Shown: positions 27,409 to 36,934 of the stretch, piece by piece
Position numbering within the stretch: position 1 is the first letter of the stretch
How the letters are laid out: every line of letters begins with the position of its first letter
From: an uncultured Pseudomonadota bacterium
GTDB taxonomy: Bacteria > Myxococcota_A > Bradymonadia > Bradymonadales > GCA-2716585
Length of the DNA: 64,000 nucleotides
Direction of reading: 5' to 3'
Assembly: GCA_937123825.1 (NCBI GenBank)
Contig: CAKZKQ010000582.1
Span: 17,056-81,055, forward strand
Notes under the pieces: generated by a model
What the model saw: only the letters and a program-made list of their open reading frames with translations
Databases searched by the model: none
What the model was told of the DNA's origin: nothing
Position numbers and translations under genes: made by a program

Positions 27409-30400
27409 ATGCACAAGTTCACCGCCGCGCCCCTGACCGCGCTGGCATTCATCATCCTTGGCCTGAGCACACTGGCCGGTTGCTTCTCTGACGACGCCCA
27501 ACTGGCCGACCGAGTCTGCCAAAGCGACGACGATTGTGACCCGCGGCGCGCCTGCATCAGCGGTGTGTGTGTGGTGCCAGAAGCCACCATGCAGAGCATC
27601 TGCCGAGGCAACGTCCTGGTGACGCTGCGCGCCACATGCGCCGACTACAACTGCACCGATACCGTGGTTGAGACCTTCAGCCAACAAGACTGCAGTGCAC
27701 CACCACCGCCCGAATGCCGCAACGACTCTCTGGTCGAGTTCCGCGCAGGGGTGTGCAACCCCGAAGCCGGGATCTGCGAATACCCCGAGCGCTCGCGCAC
27801 CGATTGCAACGCCGATGTGCTGCGCTGCGAAGAAGACACCCTGATCACCGAACAGGGCAACGGCTGTCTGGTTGAGGAGCGCCGCTGCGACTACATCCCC
27901 ACAGAAGAAAACTGCCTTGAGCGCGAACCCTTCTGTGATCCCGGCTCACCCGATCTGGCCGTCATCCCACAGTACAACCCCGAAGTCCCCGCGTGCGACC
28001 CCGTCGCGTTGTCGTGCCGCACACAAGACTACAAATACCTCAACTGTAGCCAACCTCAGACCTCCTGCTCTGGCGACACGCTGATCACCAACCCCGCAGG
28101 AACATGTCAGAGCGGTGCCTGCATCCCCACGGGCAACGAAGAGCCCACTGAAACCGACTGCACCCGCGTCCCCAACCCACAGTGCGACGATGACATCCTG
28201 ACGGTCTTTGGCTCGGGAGGGTCTTGCGATCCAGACCAGGGCCGCTGTGTCTATGATGACTTCTCGGTGACCGACTGCGAAGAACCCACCGCCACCTGCA
28301 ATGGAGACAACTCCATCATCCGCGAAGACGGAGAGTGCAACGCCGCCGTGGGAAGGTGTGTCTATGACGACGATGACGTCGTCACCACCGACTGCGCACA
28401 GGCACCGCCATCGTTCTGTCAGGAGGGCAACCCCCGCAACCTCTTTGAGTACCCCAGCGGCGGCTCGTGCGACGACAACACTGGCCTTTGCCAATACCCA
28501 CAGCCGCGCCTGTTCGACTGCGGCCAAAACGTCAATATCTGTATTGGAGACACCTCCATCAACCGCAGTCAAGGCCGCTGCGTCAACAACGCCTGCTTCT
28601 ACAATGAAACCCGCACCCAATGCGACGTGGTGCCAGAGGCAGTCTGTAATGGAGAGCTGGCGCTGAACTTCTCGGCGCCAGGTGCCTGCAATGAAGAATT
28701 TGGCATCTGCGACTACGGCCAGACCATTCAAGAGACCCGCTGCATCACAGAGCCTTTTTGCCGCAGCAACGCCCTCTTCCAACCTCTGGCTCGCGTGTGC
28801 ACCGTCGAAGACGACGAGGCGCTGTGCAACTATCGGCTGGTGGCCGACTGCAACACTGCCCCGGGCAACCAATGCGACGGCAACACCCAAATCCGCTTTG
28901 ATGGAAGTGGCGTCTGTGACGCCCAGGAAGGGTGCAACTTTGATGAAGTGCGCAAAGAACAAGCCTGCGCAGCCTGCGTTGCCCCCAACGCACAATGCGT
29001 CTTGCCCGGCTTTGTCTACATCGACCCGCCAGAGGCTTTTGAAGCCGGCAACCCTCGCAACGACACTGTCAGCACAGAAGTCCCCGGCGAGTTTGTCATC
29101 GCCTCCACCGAAACCACGCGCGGCCAGATCGAAGCGCTCATCGACGAAGGGTTCTTGACCGAAGATGACCTGCCAGAGCCTCACCCGCAGTGCCCAGAAG
29201 AGAGCTGCCCAGTCACCAACATCTCCTGGCTCCAAGCGGTGCGCTACGCCAACGCGCAGTCCGCCTCGGAGGACCTGAGCCCCTGTTATGACCCCCGCGG
29301 TCTGGTCATCGGCGGCAAAGACGGCAACCCCTACCTCTGTGAGGGCTACCGACTGCCCACCGAGGCCGAATGGGAGTTCGCCTATCGCGCTGAAGAAAAC
29401 ACCGATTGGCATTGCGGCGATGACATTGGTTGTGTGGAGGAGATCGCCTGGTTCCGGATCAACTCCGGTGGCCGCCCCCAAAGCGTCGCCAAGAGAGAGG
29501 CCAACGCATTTGGCATCTTTGACATGGCGGGCAACGCCAGCGAATGGGTCCACGACGTCTACGCCCAGAACCAAAGCGGAGGCCTGGAACCCTACGGCCC
29601 CACCAACGGCCCCACCCGCGCTTTGCGTGGCGGCTCGTGGAGCAGCACCGCAGAGGCCGTCCGCGCCTTTGAGCGCGATGATCACCCCGCAAACGAGCCT
29701 CAAGAAGAAGCGACCGTTCGCTTGGTTCGCTCCCTTCAACCCATGCGACCCAACGTCTGCACCGTCGATCCCTTCAGCGGCCGCGCCCAGCTCAAGGTCC
29801 AGACCGGGCGCACCCAGTGTGTGCGCACCCCCGGTGTCCCCTGCATCCGCCAGGAAGAGACCATCACCTGCCCACTGGGATGCCTCAATGGCCAGTGCCT
29901 GACACAATCGCCCATCAATGACATTCCGTTGGCGCTGGTCTACGAAGATGATGATTTTGACATCGCGCAGCCCGTCGACATGACCTTTGTGGTCATCAAC
30001 AGCCGCACCTCCAGCACCGGCGACATCAAGGATCCCGACAACTCCAACACCGTCACCCTCTCGCATGACTTCTGGATGATGGAGACTGAGGTCACCATTG
30101 AACAGTTCTATGCCCTGGACATCGAGTTTGAACGCGGTGGTGAAGAAGCCGAAGATGAAGCGGCTCGCATTACAGAAGGCGCCCTCCGGTGCGGCCGAGG
30201 CGTCAGAGCCGCGATCGGTGGTCAATGCGCCCGTTTGCCCATGTACGCCGTCACCCGTCAGGAAGCCGCCCTGTACGCCAACAACCTGACCAGGGCCCAC
30301 AACAACAGCGTCAACGGTCCTTCTCCTGCGCTTCAGGAGTGCTACGACGACAACGGCGAGCTTGTCCCTGATCTTGGCGGCAATCCCTACCTGTGCACCG

Positions 30401-31788
30401 GCTACCGGTTGCCGACCGAGGCTGAGTGGGAAATCGCCTACCGCGGCGGCAGCACCACCGAATGGTACTGCGGCGACGACAATGACTGCATCATCGACAG
30501 CACCTGGAACCGCGCCACGAGCCCGGAGTTCATCGACGGAGACTGCCCGGTCATCAAAGACCTGTTGCCGCCTTTCAACAGCGGCAACAACTGCATGATG
30601 CCCAAAGACGTGGCCACCACCGCCCCCAACGCCTTTGGCCTCTACGACATGGCTGGCAATGTCAGCGAATGGATCCACGAGGCAGGCCCCAAGGACATCA
30701 CCGAGCGCCCCGCTGGGATCGATCCCTTTGAAGATGAACAGGGTCAATTCCACATGGCCCGAGGCGGCAACTGGTTCAGCAGCAGCGATGTCCTCAAAGC
30801 CTACGAACGCCAGGAACTGGAAGTGGGCCAGGCCGACGACGACATCAGCGAGATGCTCGCCTTGCTCGGCACAGGCTTCCGACTGGTGCGCACCATTCCC
30901 TACGACAACCCCGCGCTGACGCGGATTTCCGCCAGAGAAGACCCCAGCGGAACGTTTGAGGTCAGCCGGGACTACGACATCGGCGTCTTTGAAATCACCC
31001 AGGAACAGTTTGAGACCGTCACAGGCAGCAACAACACCGTCTTTGAGGGCTGCGGCGGGGAGGACGGCGGTTGCCCGGCGGACAACGTCTCATGGCTCGA
31101 TGCCATTGGGTTTGCCAACGCCCTCTCGCTGCGAAACGGCCTGCGTCCTTGCTACGACACCTCGACGGGCCGCGTGGTCGGCGTCGAAGACGACAACCCC
31201 TACCTGTGCGAGGGCTACCGACTGCCCACCGAGGCCGAGTGGGAGATCGCTTACCGCGCTGGCAGCACCACCGAATGGTACTGCGGCAATGACTCAAGCT
31301 GCGTCGAAGACATCGCCATCCACGCCTGCAACTCCTTTGGATTTGGCCCGTGGTGCAACTGCACACCAGGCATTAGAAACCTCCCCGCGCTGGTGTGCGA
31401 TGATGATATTGCCCCCAACCAGGACAGCATCTTCTACTGTAGGGATCAGGAGATCAACGATGGCGATTACTGCCTGTCCCCCACACAGATCGGCTCAAAA
31501 ACGCCCAACGCTTTTGGACTCTTTGACATGGCGGGCAACACCAGCGAGTGGATCCATGACCGCTGGGTCCCCGAGGTGCGACCTGCTGGCGTCGATCCCT
31601 TTGGACCCAACCAGACAGAGCCGTGTTTCCCAGAAGTGAACGGGGAAGATGCCCTCTTCTGTCGCACAGTGCGCGGCGGTTCATGGAGCTCTGGCCCCAA
31701 CAGCACCACCTTTGACAGCCGCGCTTCAGGCACCGAGACGCTTAGAGATCCGACCATTGGACTGCGCATTGTTCGCACCGCGCCCTGA
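27409..31788 (+). CDS. Lipoprotein with Cys-rich repeats and three FGE/SUMF1-fold domains
   Basis: 1459 residues from ATG 27409, with AGGAGG 8 bases upstream. Lipobox LAGC lies in the signal peptide. Residues 40-535 are Cys-rich repeats of 40-50 residues with patterns such as C-N-G-D and GxCxxxxGxCxY. Three formylglycine-generating-enzyme-like domains follow (about 537-780, 840-1165, 1174-1459). Each has GYRLPTEAEWE(F/I)AYR and F(G)xxDMAGNxSEW(V/I)H and ends near RGG(S/N)W. True FGE has catalytic cysteines shortly after RGGSW; here the residues are SSTAE, FSSSD and SSGPN, so these domains are probably not oxidases. FGE-fold proteins without the cysteines often act in binding. Three domains in one lipoprotein is unusual. 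Confidence 0.92.
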   Translation: MHKFTAAPLTALAFIILGLSTLAGCFSDDAQLADRVCQSDDDCDPRRACISGVCVVPEATMQSICRGNVLVTLRATCADYNCTDTVVETFSQQDCSAPPPPECRNDSLVEFRAGVCNPEAGICEYPERSRTDCNADVLRCEEDTLITEQGNGCLVEERRCDYIPTEENCLEREPFCDPGSPDLAVIPQYNPEVPACDPVALSCRTQDYKYLNCSQPQTSCSGDTLITNPAGTCQSGACIPTGNEEPTETDCTRVPNPQCDDDILTVFGSGGSCDPDQGRCVYDDFSVTDCEEPTATCNGDNSIIREDGECNAAVGRCVYDDDDVVTTDCAQAPPSFCQEGNPRNLFEYPSGGSCDDNTGLCQYPQPRLFDCGQNVNICIGDTSINRSQGRCVNNACFYNETRTQCDVVPEAVCNGELALNFSAPGACNEEFGICDYGQTIQETRCITEPFCRSNALFQPLARVCTVEDDEALCNYRLVADCNTAPGNQCDGNTQIRFDGSGVCDAQEGCNFDEVRKEQACAACVAPNAQCVLPGFVYIDPPEAFEAGNPRNDTVSTEVPGEFVIASTETTRGQIEALIDEGFLTEDDLPEPHPQCPEESCPVTNISWLQAVRYANAQSASEDLSPCYDPRGLVIGGKDGNPYLCEGYRLPTEAEWEFAYRAEENTDWHCGDDIGCVEEIAWFRINSGGRPQSVAKREANAFGIFDMAGNASEWVHDVYAQNQSGGLEPYGPTNGPTRALRGGSWSSTAEAVRAFERDDHPANEPQEEATVRLVRSLQPMRPNVCTVDPFSGRAQLKVQTGRTQCVRTPGVPCIRQEETITCPLGCLNGQCLTQSPINDIPLALVYEDDDFDIAQPVDMTFVVINSRTSSTGDIKDPDNSNTVTLSHDFWMMETEVTIEQFYALDIEFERGGEEAEDEAARITEGALRCGRGVRAAIGGQCARLPMYAVTRQEAALYANNLTRAHNNSVNGPSPALQECYDDNGELVPDLGGNPYLCTGYRLPTEAEWEIAYRGGSTTEWYCGDDNDCIIDSTWNRATSPEFIDGDCPVIKDLLPPFNSGNNCMMPKDVATTAPNAFGLYDMAGNVSEWIHEAGPKDITERPAGIDPFEDEQGQFHMARGGNWFSSSDVLKAYERQELEVGQADDDISEMLALLGTGFRLVRTIPYDNPALTRISAREDPSGTFEVSRDYDIGVFEITQEQFETVTGSNNTVFEGCGGEDGGCPADNVSWLDAIGFANALSLRNGLRPCYDTSTGRVVGVEDDNPYLCEGYRLPTEAEWEIAYRAGSTTEWYCGNDSSCVEDIAIHACNSFGFGPWCNCTPGIRNLPALVCDDDIAPNQDSIFYCRDQEINDGDYCLSPTQIGSKTPNAFGLFDMAGNTSEWIHDRWVPEVRPAGVDPFGPNQTEPCFPEVNGEDALFCRTVRGGSWSSGPNSTTFDSRASGTETLRDPTIGLRIVRTAP

Positions 31789-31817
31789 GCCCACCAGCCA
31801 GGGCTCCGTAAGGGACC

Positions 31818-31835
31818 CCAGAGCGTGACCTCTGG
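31818..31835 (+). other. Small hairpin between two genes
   Basis: CCAGAG-CGTGAC-CTCTGG forms a perfect 6-bp stem between the triple-FGE stop and the TPR gene start. No T-tract follows, so it may be only a weak attenuator or structured leader. Confidence 0.3.
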
Positions 31836-31856
31836 CCCCCAAAGGGAGACAACGCC

Positions 31857-32873
31857 ATGAGACAATCCAACCCCACCATCGCCGCCCTTGTGGCCTTTGC
31901 CGCGGCCATGCTCCTGGTGTGCAACCCGCTGGCGGCTCAGGACGACAAGATCGTCGAGTTGACCCCTGCCCAAGAGGACAAAATGGCCCAGGGGCGCGCG
32001 GCCTACAAAGACGGCGACTTTGAAAAAGCCGCCGGGCTCTACGACGAAGCCATCGCGCTTGGGCCCTTCAACCTGGGCTACCTCAACAAAGGGCGCTCGC
32101 TGCAGCGCGCCGGCAAATGCGATGAGGCCGCCGAGGCGCTGCGCGCCTTGCTCAAGGCCCCAGTCCTGGCCGAACCCGCCCCCGACACCATCCGCGGCGC
32201 CATGAGCCGCTACATGGAAGAACTGAGCCGAACCTGTCAGGGCACGCTGACTGTCGAGTGCGATCCCGGCGACGCGCTGCTGAACTTTGCCCAGGAAGAC
32301 GCCGGGATGCTCGACGCGCGCGAAGACACCGAGATGCCCGACATCATGTGCGGCAAAGCGGTGCGTCTGGCCCCCGGACGTTACACCATCGAGGCCACCG
32401 CGCACGACCAACGCAAACTCTACGAGGTCGAGGTCAAAGGCGTCGACGAGGCGCTGGTGGTCGTGGCCATCTCGGCCAACCCCGAGACGCAGATCGTCGT
32501 CAAAGAGATCACCGGCGGCCCCGATCCCATGGTCGTTGTCGGCTGGAGCACGCTGGGCTTTGGCGCCCTTTCAGTCGCCAGCGGCGTCACCTTCAGCATC
32601 CTGCTCAACCAGAACAACAAAGAGATCGACACCCTGGCCAACCAACCCGTCATCCAGCGCAACGAGATCGATGACCTGCGCTCCAACGGCGACCTCTTTG
32701 AAACCCTGCAATTTGTCGGATATGCGGCGGGCATCGCAGGCATCGCCACTGGGTTGACGCTCCTCTACCTGCATGAAGACGCCTCCGAAGAAGATCCCAA
32801 CAGCGGAGCCACGGCGCTGAGCCCCTGGGTCGGCCCCGATCAGGTCGGCGCCGTCTGGAGCATCACTTACTGA
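31857..32873 (+). CDS. Exported TPR / PEGA-like protein with two C-terminal membrane segments
   Basis: 338 residues, ATG 31857 with GGGAG upstream. It has a cleavable signal peptide (residues 1-27, ending LAAQ), then TPR-like repeats (about 43-105; AYKDGDFEKAAGLYDEAI and LQRAGKCDEAAEALRALL). A small beta domain with PEGA character (PGRYTIEATAHDQRKLYEVEV) follows at about 130-210. Two hydrophobic segments (about 225-250 and 282-303) come near the C-terminus. This layout is common in myxobacterial-type envelope proteins that probably act as scaffolds. It is the last gene of the rightward block and ends before a strong terminator. Confidence 0.83.
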   Translation: MRQSNPTIAALVAFAAAMLLVCNPLAAQDDKIVELTPAQEDKMAQGRAAYKDGDFEKAAGLYDEAIALGPFNLGYLNKGRSLQRAGKCDEAAEALRALLKAPVLAEPAPDTIRGAMSRYMEELSRTCQGTLTVECDPGDALLNFAQEDAGMLDAREDTEMPDIMCGKAVRLAPGRYTIEATAHDQRKLYEVEVKGVDEALVVVAISANPETQIVVKEITGGPDPMVVVGWSTLGFGALSVASGVTFSILLNQNNKEIDTLANQPVIQRNEIDDLRSNGDLFETLQFVGYAAGIAGIATGLTLLYLHEDASEEDPNSGATALSPWVGPDQVGAVWSITY

Positions 32874-32951
32874 AAGGCTCACAGAAGGTGGCCCACAACA
32901 TCTCTGTGTGTTGGCCCCGAACTTCGGCAACTCAAACCATTCAAAAACGTC

Positions 32952-32998
32952 AAAGGCCGCTGCCACGTTTGAAGCTCAAACGCAGGCCAGCGGCCTTT
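32952..32998. terminator. Bidirectional intrinsic terminator
   Basis: Long hairpin with outer stem AAAGGCCGCTG/CAGCGGCCTTT and inner stem CGTTTGA/TCAAACG around loop AGC. The outer A and T tracts let it work on both strands. It separates the convergent TPR and 2OG-oxygenase genes. Confidence 0.85.
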
Positions 32999-33021
32999 AA
33001 ACCATGGGCATGAAGACAGAC

Positions 33022-34131
33022 TCAGCTCTGGGCGTCTTCTTCTGCGCGAATGGAGCCCAGGCGCTCATAGTGGCGATAACCCATCTGGGAGAGCGTCTCC
33101 GGGGGTGCCAGGCCGATGTCCACCAGGGTCTTGGTCCCGTAGGTCCCGGCCAGTACCGGCGGGCTGTACGCCTTGATGGCCTCCTGGGACAGGAAGGGCT
33201 CCATGGGGAAGAGCATCTGGTGAGCGTGCAAGTGGATGAAGTGCGCCATCGACACGCGCGAGTAACCCGGGTCGCCGGGCGCCTTGATGACGTGCGGCGT
33301 GGCCAGGAACGCCCCCCCGGTGAGGATCTCAAGCTGCTGGCCCACCTGGGCCACGATGCAACCCGCCGGAGCCTTGCCCTGGACCATCTGCCCGTTGGGG
33401 TGCTCGGCGCTGGGGCGAGTGCGCAGGTAGAGGCCACAGTCATCATCGGGGCGGCCACACCAGTCGCCTTGCGGAGTGATGAAGCGCCCGCCGGGCAAGA
33501 GCGTCAGGAGGTTGAAGTCGGTGTGCTCTTCACCCCAGAGGATGCCGGTGTTGACCTGATCGGCACCAAGCGGCAGGTAACGCAAGGAGCGCGTCACGTG
33601 CGGACCGCCGTCGACCCGCAACTCAAAGGTGTAGGGCTTCATGCCCAGCGCCTGAGCCGCGCCGCGCAGCAGCGACAACCCCACCTCGTGGAGCTGATGG
33701 CCGATGTTCATGTAGTGGCTACGGAAGGCGTCGTTGCCCTCGGGCCAGATGTTGTCGCAGTAGACCTGGGGGTACTGCGCGGCGGCCACAGGGTCGAGCT
33801 TCTCGGGCGCCACAAAGTAGCATTCCTTGAAGTCAGGCTGGCCACCGGCCACAACGGCGCGCTCGGTGTTGGGCGGCGTCCAACCGCGCTGGAACCACAG
33901 ATCGGGCCGCGAGAGCGCTTCTTTGTCCGCGGTCGGCTGCGACGTAAAGTCCAGCAGGGCCCGGTAGAAGGCGTCGAGTTCTTCTTTTTCGATGCCGTGG
34001 TTGCGAATGTAGACCAGTCCATACACCCCGAAAGCCTCTTTGAGGGCATCGGTGGCGCCCTGACGGCGCGCTTTGTTGGGGTGGTTGAGGTCCTGGAGGT
34101 CTACGATGGGGATCTGGGGCGTGTCACTCAT
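33022..34131 (-). CDS. 2-oxoglutarate/Fe(II)-dependent oxygenase (isopenicillin-N-synthase-like)
   Basis: 369 residues from ATG 34131. The N-terminal DIOX_N region begins IPIVDLQDLNHPNKA and includes YGLVYIRNHGI. The double-stranded beta-helix core has the iron ligands in EEHTDFNLLTLLP (H-x-D, about residue 204) and TPHVIK (about 278), and the 2-oxoglutarate-binding Arg/Ser in YSRVSM (about 288). The domain layout is that of non-heme dioxygenases close to isopenicillin N synthase and the plant flavonoid/gibberellin oxygenases. The substrate cannot be told; no biosynthetic cluster surrounds it. It is cytoplasmic and monocistronic. Confidence 0.92.
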   Translation of the reverse strand: MSDTPQIPIVDLQDLNHPNKARRQGATDALKEAFGVYGLVYIRNHGIEKEELDAFYRALLDFTSQPTADKEALSRPDLWFQRGWTPPNTERAVVAGGQPDFKECYFVAPEKLDPVAAAQYPQVYCDNIWPEGNDAFRSHYMNIGHQLHEVGLSLLRGAAQALGMKPYTFELRVDGGPHVTRSLRYLPLGADQVNTGILWGEEHTDFNLLTLLPGGRFITPQGDWCGRPDDDCGLYLRTRPSAEHPNGQMVQGKAPAGCIVAQVGQQLEILTGGAFLATPHVIKAPGDPGYSRVSMAHFIHLHAHQMLFPMEPFLSQEAIKAYSPPVLAGTYGTKTLVDIGLAPPETLSQMGYRHYERLGSIRAEEDAQS

Positions 34132-34390
34132 GGTCGTCTGCCTGTCGGTCCATCACAATCCAATGATCAGCGTTCACTGATCGGGCCATAACTGTAAACA
34201 TGGCCTATACCACGCCCACTGCACGTGGCCAACACCGACATCGACAATCCCACGATTTGCTCCCCCCTGCCCGTCCTCAGCAACCATACGCCACCAGGGC
34301 GCCGCTTGAATCGATCGGCCCAATGCATCCAAAGTACACCCGTCAATAACCCCGTGCCGGTTTGCCCCCCCAAACCCGCCCACCCCTTGG

Positions 34391-35164
34391 ATGCCCATGC
34401 GCCCGATCACACGCCTCTGTGCGGCCTTTATTCTGTCTTCTGGACTGCTCGCCTGCTCCAGCACCCCCTCGCCTGCGCCCGACGCAGCGCCGGAGGCGGC
34501 GCAGCCCGCCTCCAAGCCCGCCTCTGCCCCCACAACCGCCAAACCCGACAAAGGCTCCAAAGCCTTCTGGGACGGCGTCTACGACCGCCAGGAGTATGTC
34601 TACGGCGTTGAACCCAACGTCTTTTTTGCCGAACAACTGGCCAAACTCCCCGTCGGTACGGTCTTGCTGCCTGCCGAAGGCGAGGGGCGCAACGCCGTCT
34701 GGGCCGCCAAGGCGGGCTGGAGCGTTGAGGCTTTTGACATCAGCCCCGTGGCCAAAAACAAGGCCATGAAGCTGGCTGCCGACAAAGGTGCTGAGATCAC
34801 CTACAACGTGGCCGACTTTGCCGATCCAAAGCTGGGAGAGGAACGCTTTGACGCCATCGGGCTGGTCTACGCCCACATGCCGCCCAAAGTGCGCGACGCG
34901 GGCATGAAGCATCTGGCTGCCGCGCTCAAACCCGGCGGCGTCATCATCCTGGAGGGCTTTAGCCCAGCGCACATCGAACTTGAGACCCCCTTTGGACCCA
35001 AGTCCGTTGAGGTGCTCTACACCCAGGAGCTGCTGAGGGCCGCGCTGCCGGGCTTTGAAATGCTGATCCTTGAAGATGCTCAGATTGAGCTTGATGAGGG
35101 CTACCACCAGGGCAAGGCCGCCGTCATCCGCATGGTCGCCCGCAAGCCGCAGGCCAAACCCTGA
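34391..35164 (+). CDS. Class I SAM methyltransferase with lipoprotein signal
   Basis: 257 residues from ATG 34391 (ATG 34397 equally possible). Residues 1-22 look like a lipoprotein signal with lipobox LLAC, followed by an Ala/Pro linker (about 25-50). The rest is a class I methyltransferase of the TehB/TPMT type: FWDGVYDRQEYVYG, the SAM motif region LLPAEGEGRNAVWAAKAGW (E/D-x-G-x-G variant), AFDIS, and DAIGLVYAHMP. Such enzymes are normally cytoplasmic, since SAM is not available outside. Either the signal is not used, the domain has lost SAM dependence, or an unusual arrangement exists. It converges with the next gene, with a 1-base gap between stop codons. Confidence 0.85.
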   Translation: MPMRPITRLCAAFILSSGLLACSSTPSPAPDAAPEAAQPASKPASAPTTAKPDKGSKAFWDGVYDRQEYVYGVEPNVFFAEQLAKLPVGTVLLPAEGEGRNAVWAAKAGWSVEAFDISPVAKNKAMKLAADKGAEITYNVADFADPKLGEERFDAIGLVYAHMPPKVRDAGMKHLAAALKPGGVIILEGFSPAHIELETPFGPKSVEVLYTQELLRAALPGFEMLILEDAQIELDEGYHQGKAAVIRMVARKPQAKP

Positions 35165-35165
35165 C

Positions 35166-36629
35166 TCACTTGCAGGCGTAGACCTGACCCCCGGCGACCT
35201 GGTTGGCCACAACCTCCAGGCCATCGTCCCCCGCTTCAAGGTCGGTGGCAAAGAAGGCCACCAACTCCACCCCGTCCACGACAAAGCCCACGGCGGTGAA
35301 ACGGCCCTCAAAGAGGGTCGAGAAGCGCACCTTCTGACCGTTGACCACGTCGAAAGCCAACTGCCCCTCAGGCACGGCGATGTCAAAGTGCTTCAGCGCC
35401 GCGTCAAACTGCTGCGTTTGAAGCTCCGTCATGTTGGAGCGGCCGACCAACTCAAAGACCTTGGCGTCCTGCTCGAACTCGACCACATCCTGGGCATCAA
35501 GCGTCAGGCGCCACGGCTCGTCTTCATCACACTGGCCGCCCACACACGCAAAGACAAAGCCGTCGTCAATCAGCGCCACGGGGGTCAACTGGCCGTGCTC
35601 AAAGACGCCACCGACCTGGGCGTCTCCCACAAAGAACTCGATCCAGATGTAGCGCGCCTCAAAGAATCCAGGCTCGGGCTCAGCGTCATCGGTGATGATC
35701 TCGTGGATGGCGATGGTCTGATCCTGGATGAACTCAAAGACGGTCACCCGCTTGTTCATGCCCCGATGATACGCCGTCCCGTGCGGGATAAAGATGCTCT
35801 CATCAAGCCCCATCCACGCCAGATGCACACTGGCCAGGAAGGCAAACTGTTCTTTTTGAACCTCGGACCACTCGTACCACGCAGGATCCTCCCAGGACAC
35901 AATCCCCACACCATCTTCAGCAAAGCGGGGCAGCGTCCGGAGTTGATATCCCTGGTCCACCACAGACCAGCCTTCGATCTGACACATCTTCACATCATCG
36001 CCGATGCCTTCGACGTCGCATCCCCAGTACTCCGTGTCATTGATCATGCCCACCACTTCCAAGGTGTCCCGCTTGAAGATCAGAGATTTTTCAAAGCCAA
36101 AGTGGTAGAAGGCGATGACATCCAAACTCGCACCGCCCTCGTCGACCCGGTAGTAGTCCACCTGGCCGCCATCGGCTTCGTCGAGCACCTCACCCAGGCT
36201 CCCCTCACCAAGCCCAAAGAGAGAAGAGGTGATGAGGATCTGTTGAGCGCGCACAGGGGATATGCGCATGCTGGCCAGCTCCTCCTTCAGATGAACCTCG
36301 TAAGTGATGGTCTTGAGGACCGCAAAGATGTCCACCAACGGAACCGTGTGCTCTGGAGTGCACAGCGCACCCTCAATAAAGGGCTCGCTGTACTCCAGAA
36401 GACCGCAGTCAGGGTCAAAGAACGCACACTCTACGTCCTGCTCACAAACGCCATTGGCATAGAGACCTTTCTGCTCACACACGTCGGTCAGGTCATCGCC
36501 CTTGCCACCGCGCACATCGCCGACCGCGTCGCCCGATGACCCCTCCTGTGCGTCTTGAACGTCACCACCACAAGCCTGCGAGGCAAACACCATCAGCCCC
36601 AACACCAACATCATCATCCAATTCTTCAT
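35166..36629 (-). CDS. Lipoprotein of unknown function
   Basis: 487 residues from ATG 36629, which follows AGGCGAGG. The signal peptide (residues 1-20) has lipobox SQAC. A Gly/Asp linker and a short Cys-containing segment (VCEQDVECAFFDPDCG) follow. The bulk (about 60-487) is rich in beta strands and aromatic residues, with Cys pairs such as CVGGQCDED, but I recognise no family. The N-terminal Cys cluster resembles the small Cys motifs in the other lipoproteins of this window. It ends one base from the methyltransferase stop on the other strand, leaving no room for a separate terminator. Confidence 0.82.
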   Translation of the reverse strand: MKNWMMMLVLGLMVFASQACGGDVQDAQEGSSGDAVGDVRGGKGDDLTDVCEQKGLYANGVCEQDVECAFFDPDCGLLEYSEPFIEGALCTPEHTVPLVDIFAVLKTITYEVHLKEELASMRISPVRAQQILITSSLFGLGEGSLGEVLDEADGGQVDYYRVDEGGASLDVIAFYHFGFEKSLIFKRDTLEVVGMINDTEYWGCDVEGIGDDVKMCQIEGWSVVDQGYQLRTLPRFAEDGVGIVSWEDPAWYEWSEVQKEQFAFLASVHLAWMGLDESIFIPHGTAYHRGMNKRVTVFEFIQDQTIAIHEIITDDAEPEPGFFEARYIWIEFFVGDAQVGGVFEHGQLTPVALIDDGFVFACVGGQCDEDEPWRLTLDAQDVVEFEQDAKVFELVGRSNMTELQTQQFDAALKHFDIAVPEGQLAFDVVNGQKVRFSTLFEGRFTAVGFVVDGVELVAFFATDLEAGDDGLEVVANQVAGGQVYACK

Positions 36630-36792
36630 CGGCCTCGCCTCTGGGTTCAGAACCAAACGCGAACAACGTTCGCAAATATGGAAAACGATGTAACCCATAA
36701 CCCCACGCAAAGCCAAGCAAAACAGCGAACATCATTCGCTTTTTATTCTTTTTTCTTGTCCCAACCCCCTGAAACAAGCCCTCAAACACAAA

Positions 36793-36821
36793 AACGGCGC
36801 CTCTCAATGAGAGACACCGTC
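36793..36821 (-). terminator. Intrinsic terminator after M20 peptidase gene
   Basis: On the minus strand a hairpin (CTCTC/GAGAG core with outer ACGG/CCGT pairs, two mismatches) is followed by TTTTT. It is 115 bases past the peptidase stop. Confidence 0.65.
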
Positions 36822-36934
36822 GTTCAAACCCCAAAATCGGCCTATGGCGTCAGGCAATGGCCACACTCAAGCCGTCGCCCAGAGCATGCGCATATCCGCG
36901 CGCTCGACAAACGGCCCATGCGCTCATCGCGCGA

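Noticed and set aside
27409..31788. Formylglycine-generating activity of the FGE-like domains
   Set aside because: The cysteines needed for catalysis are absent in all three, and no sulfatase gene is nearby.
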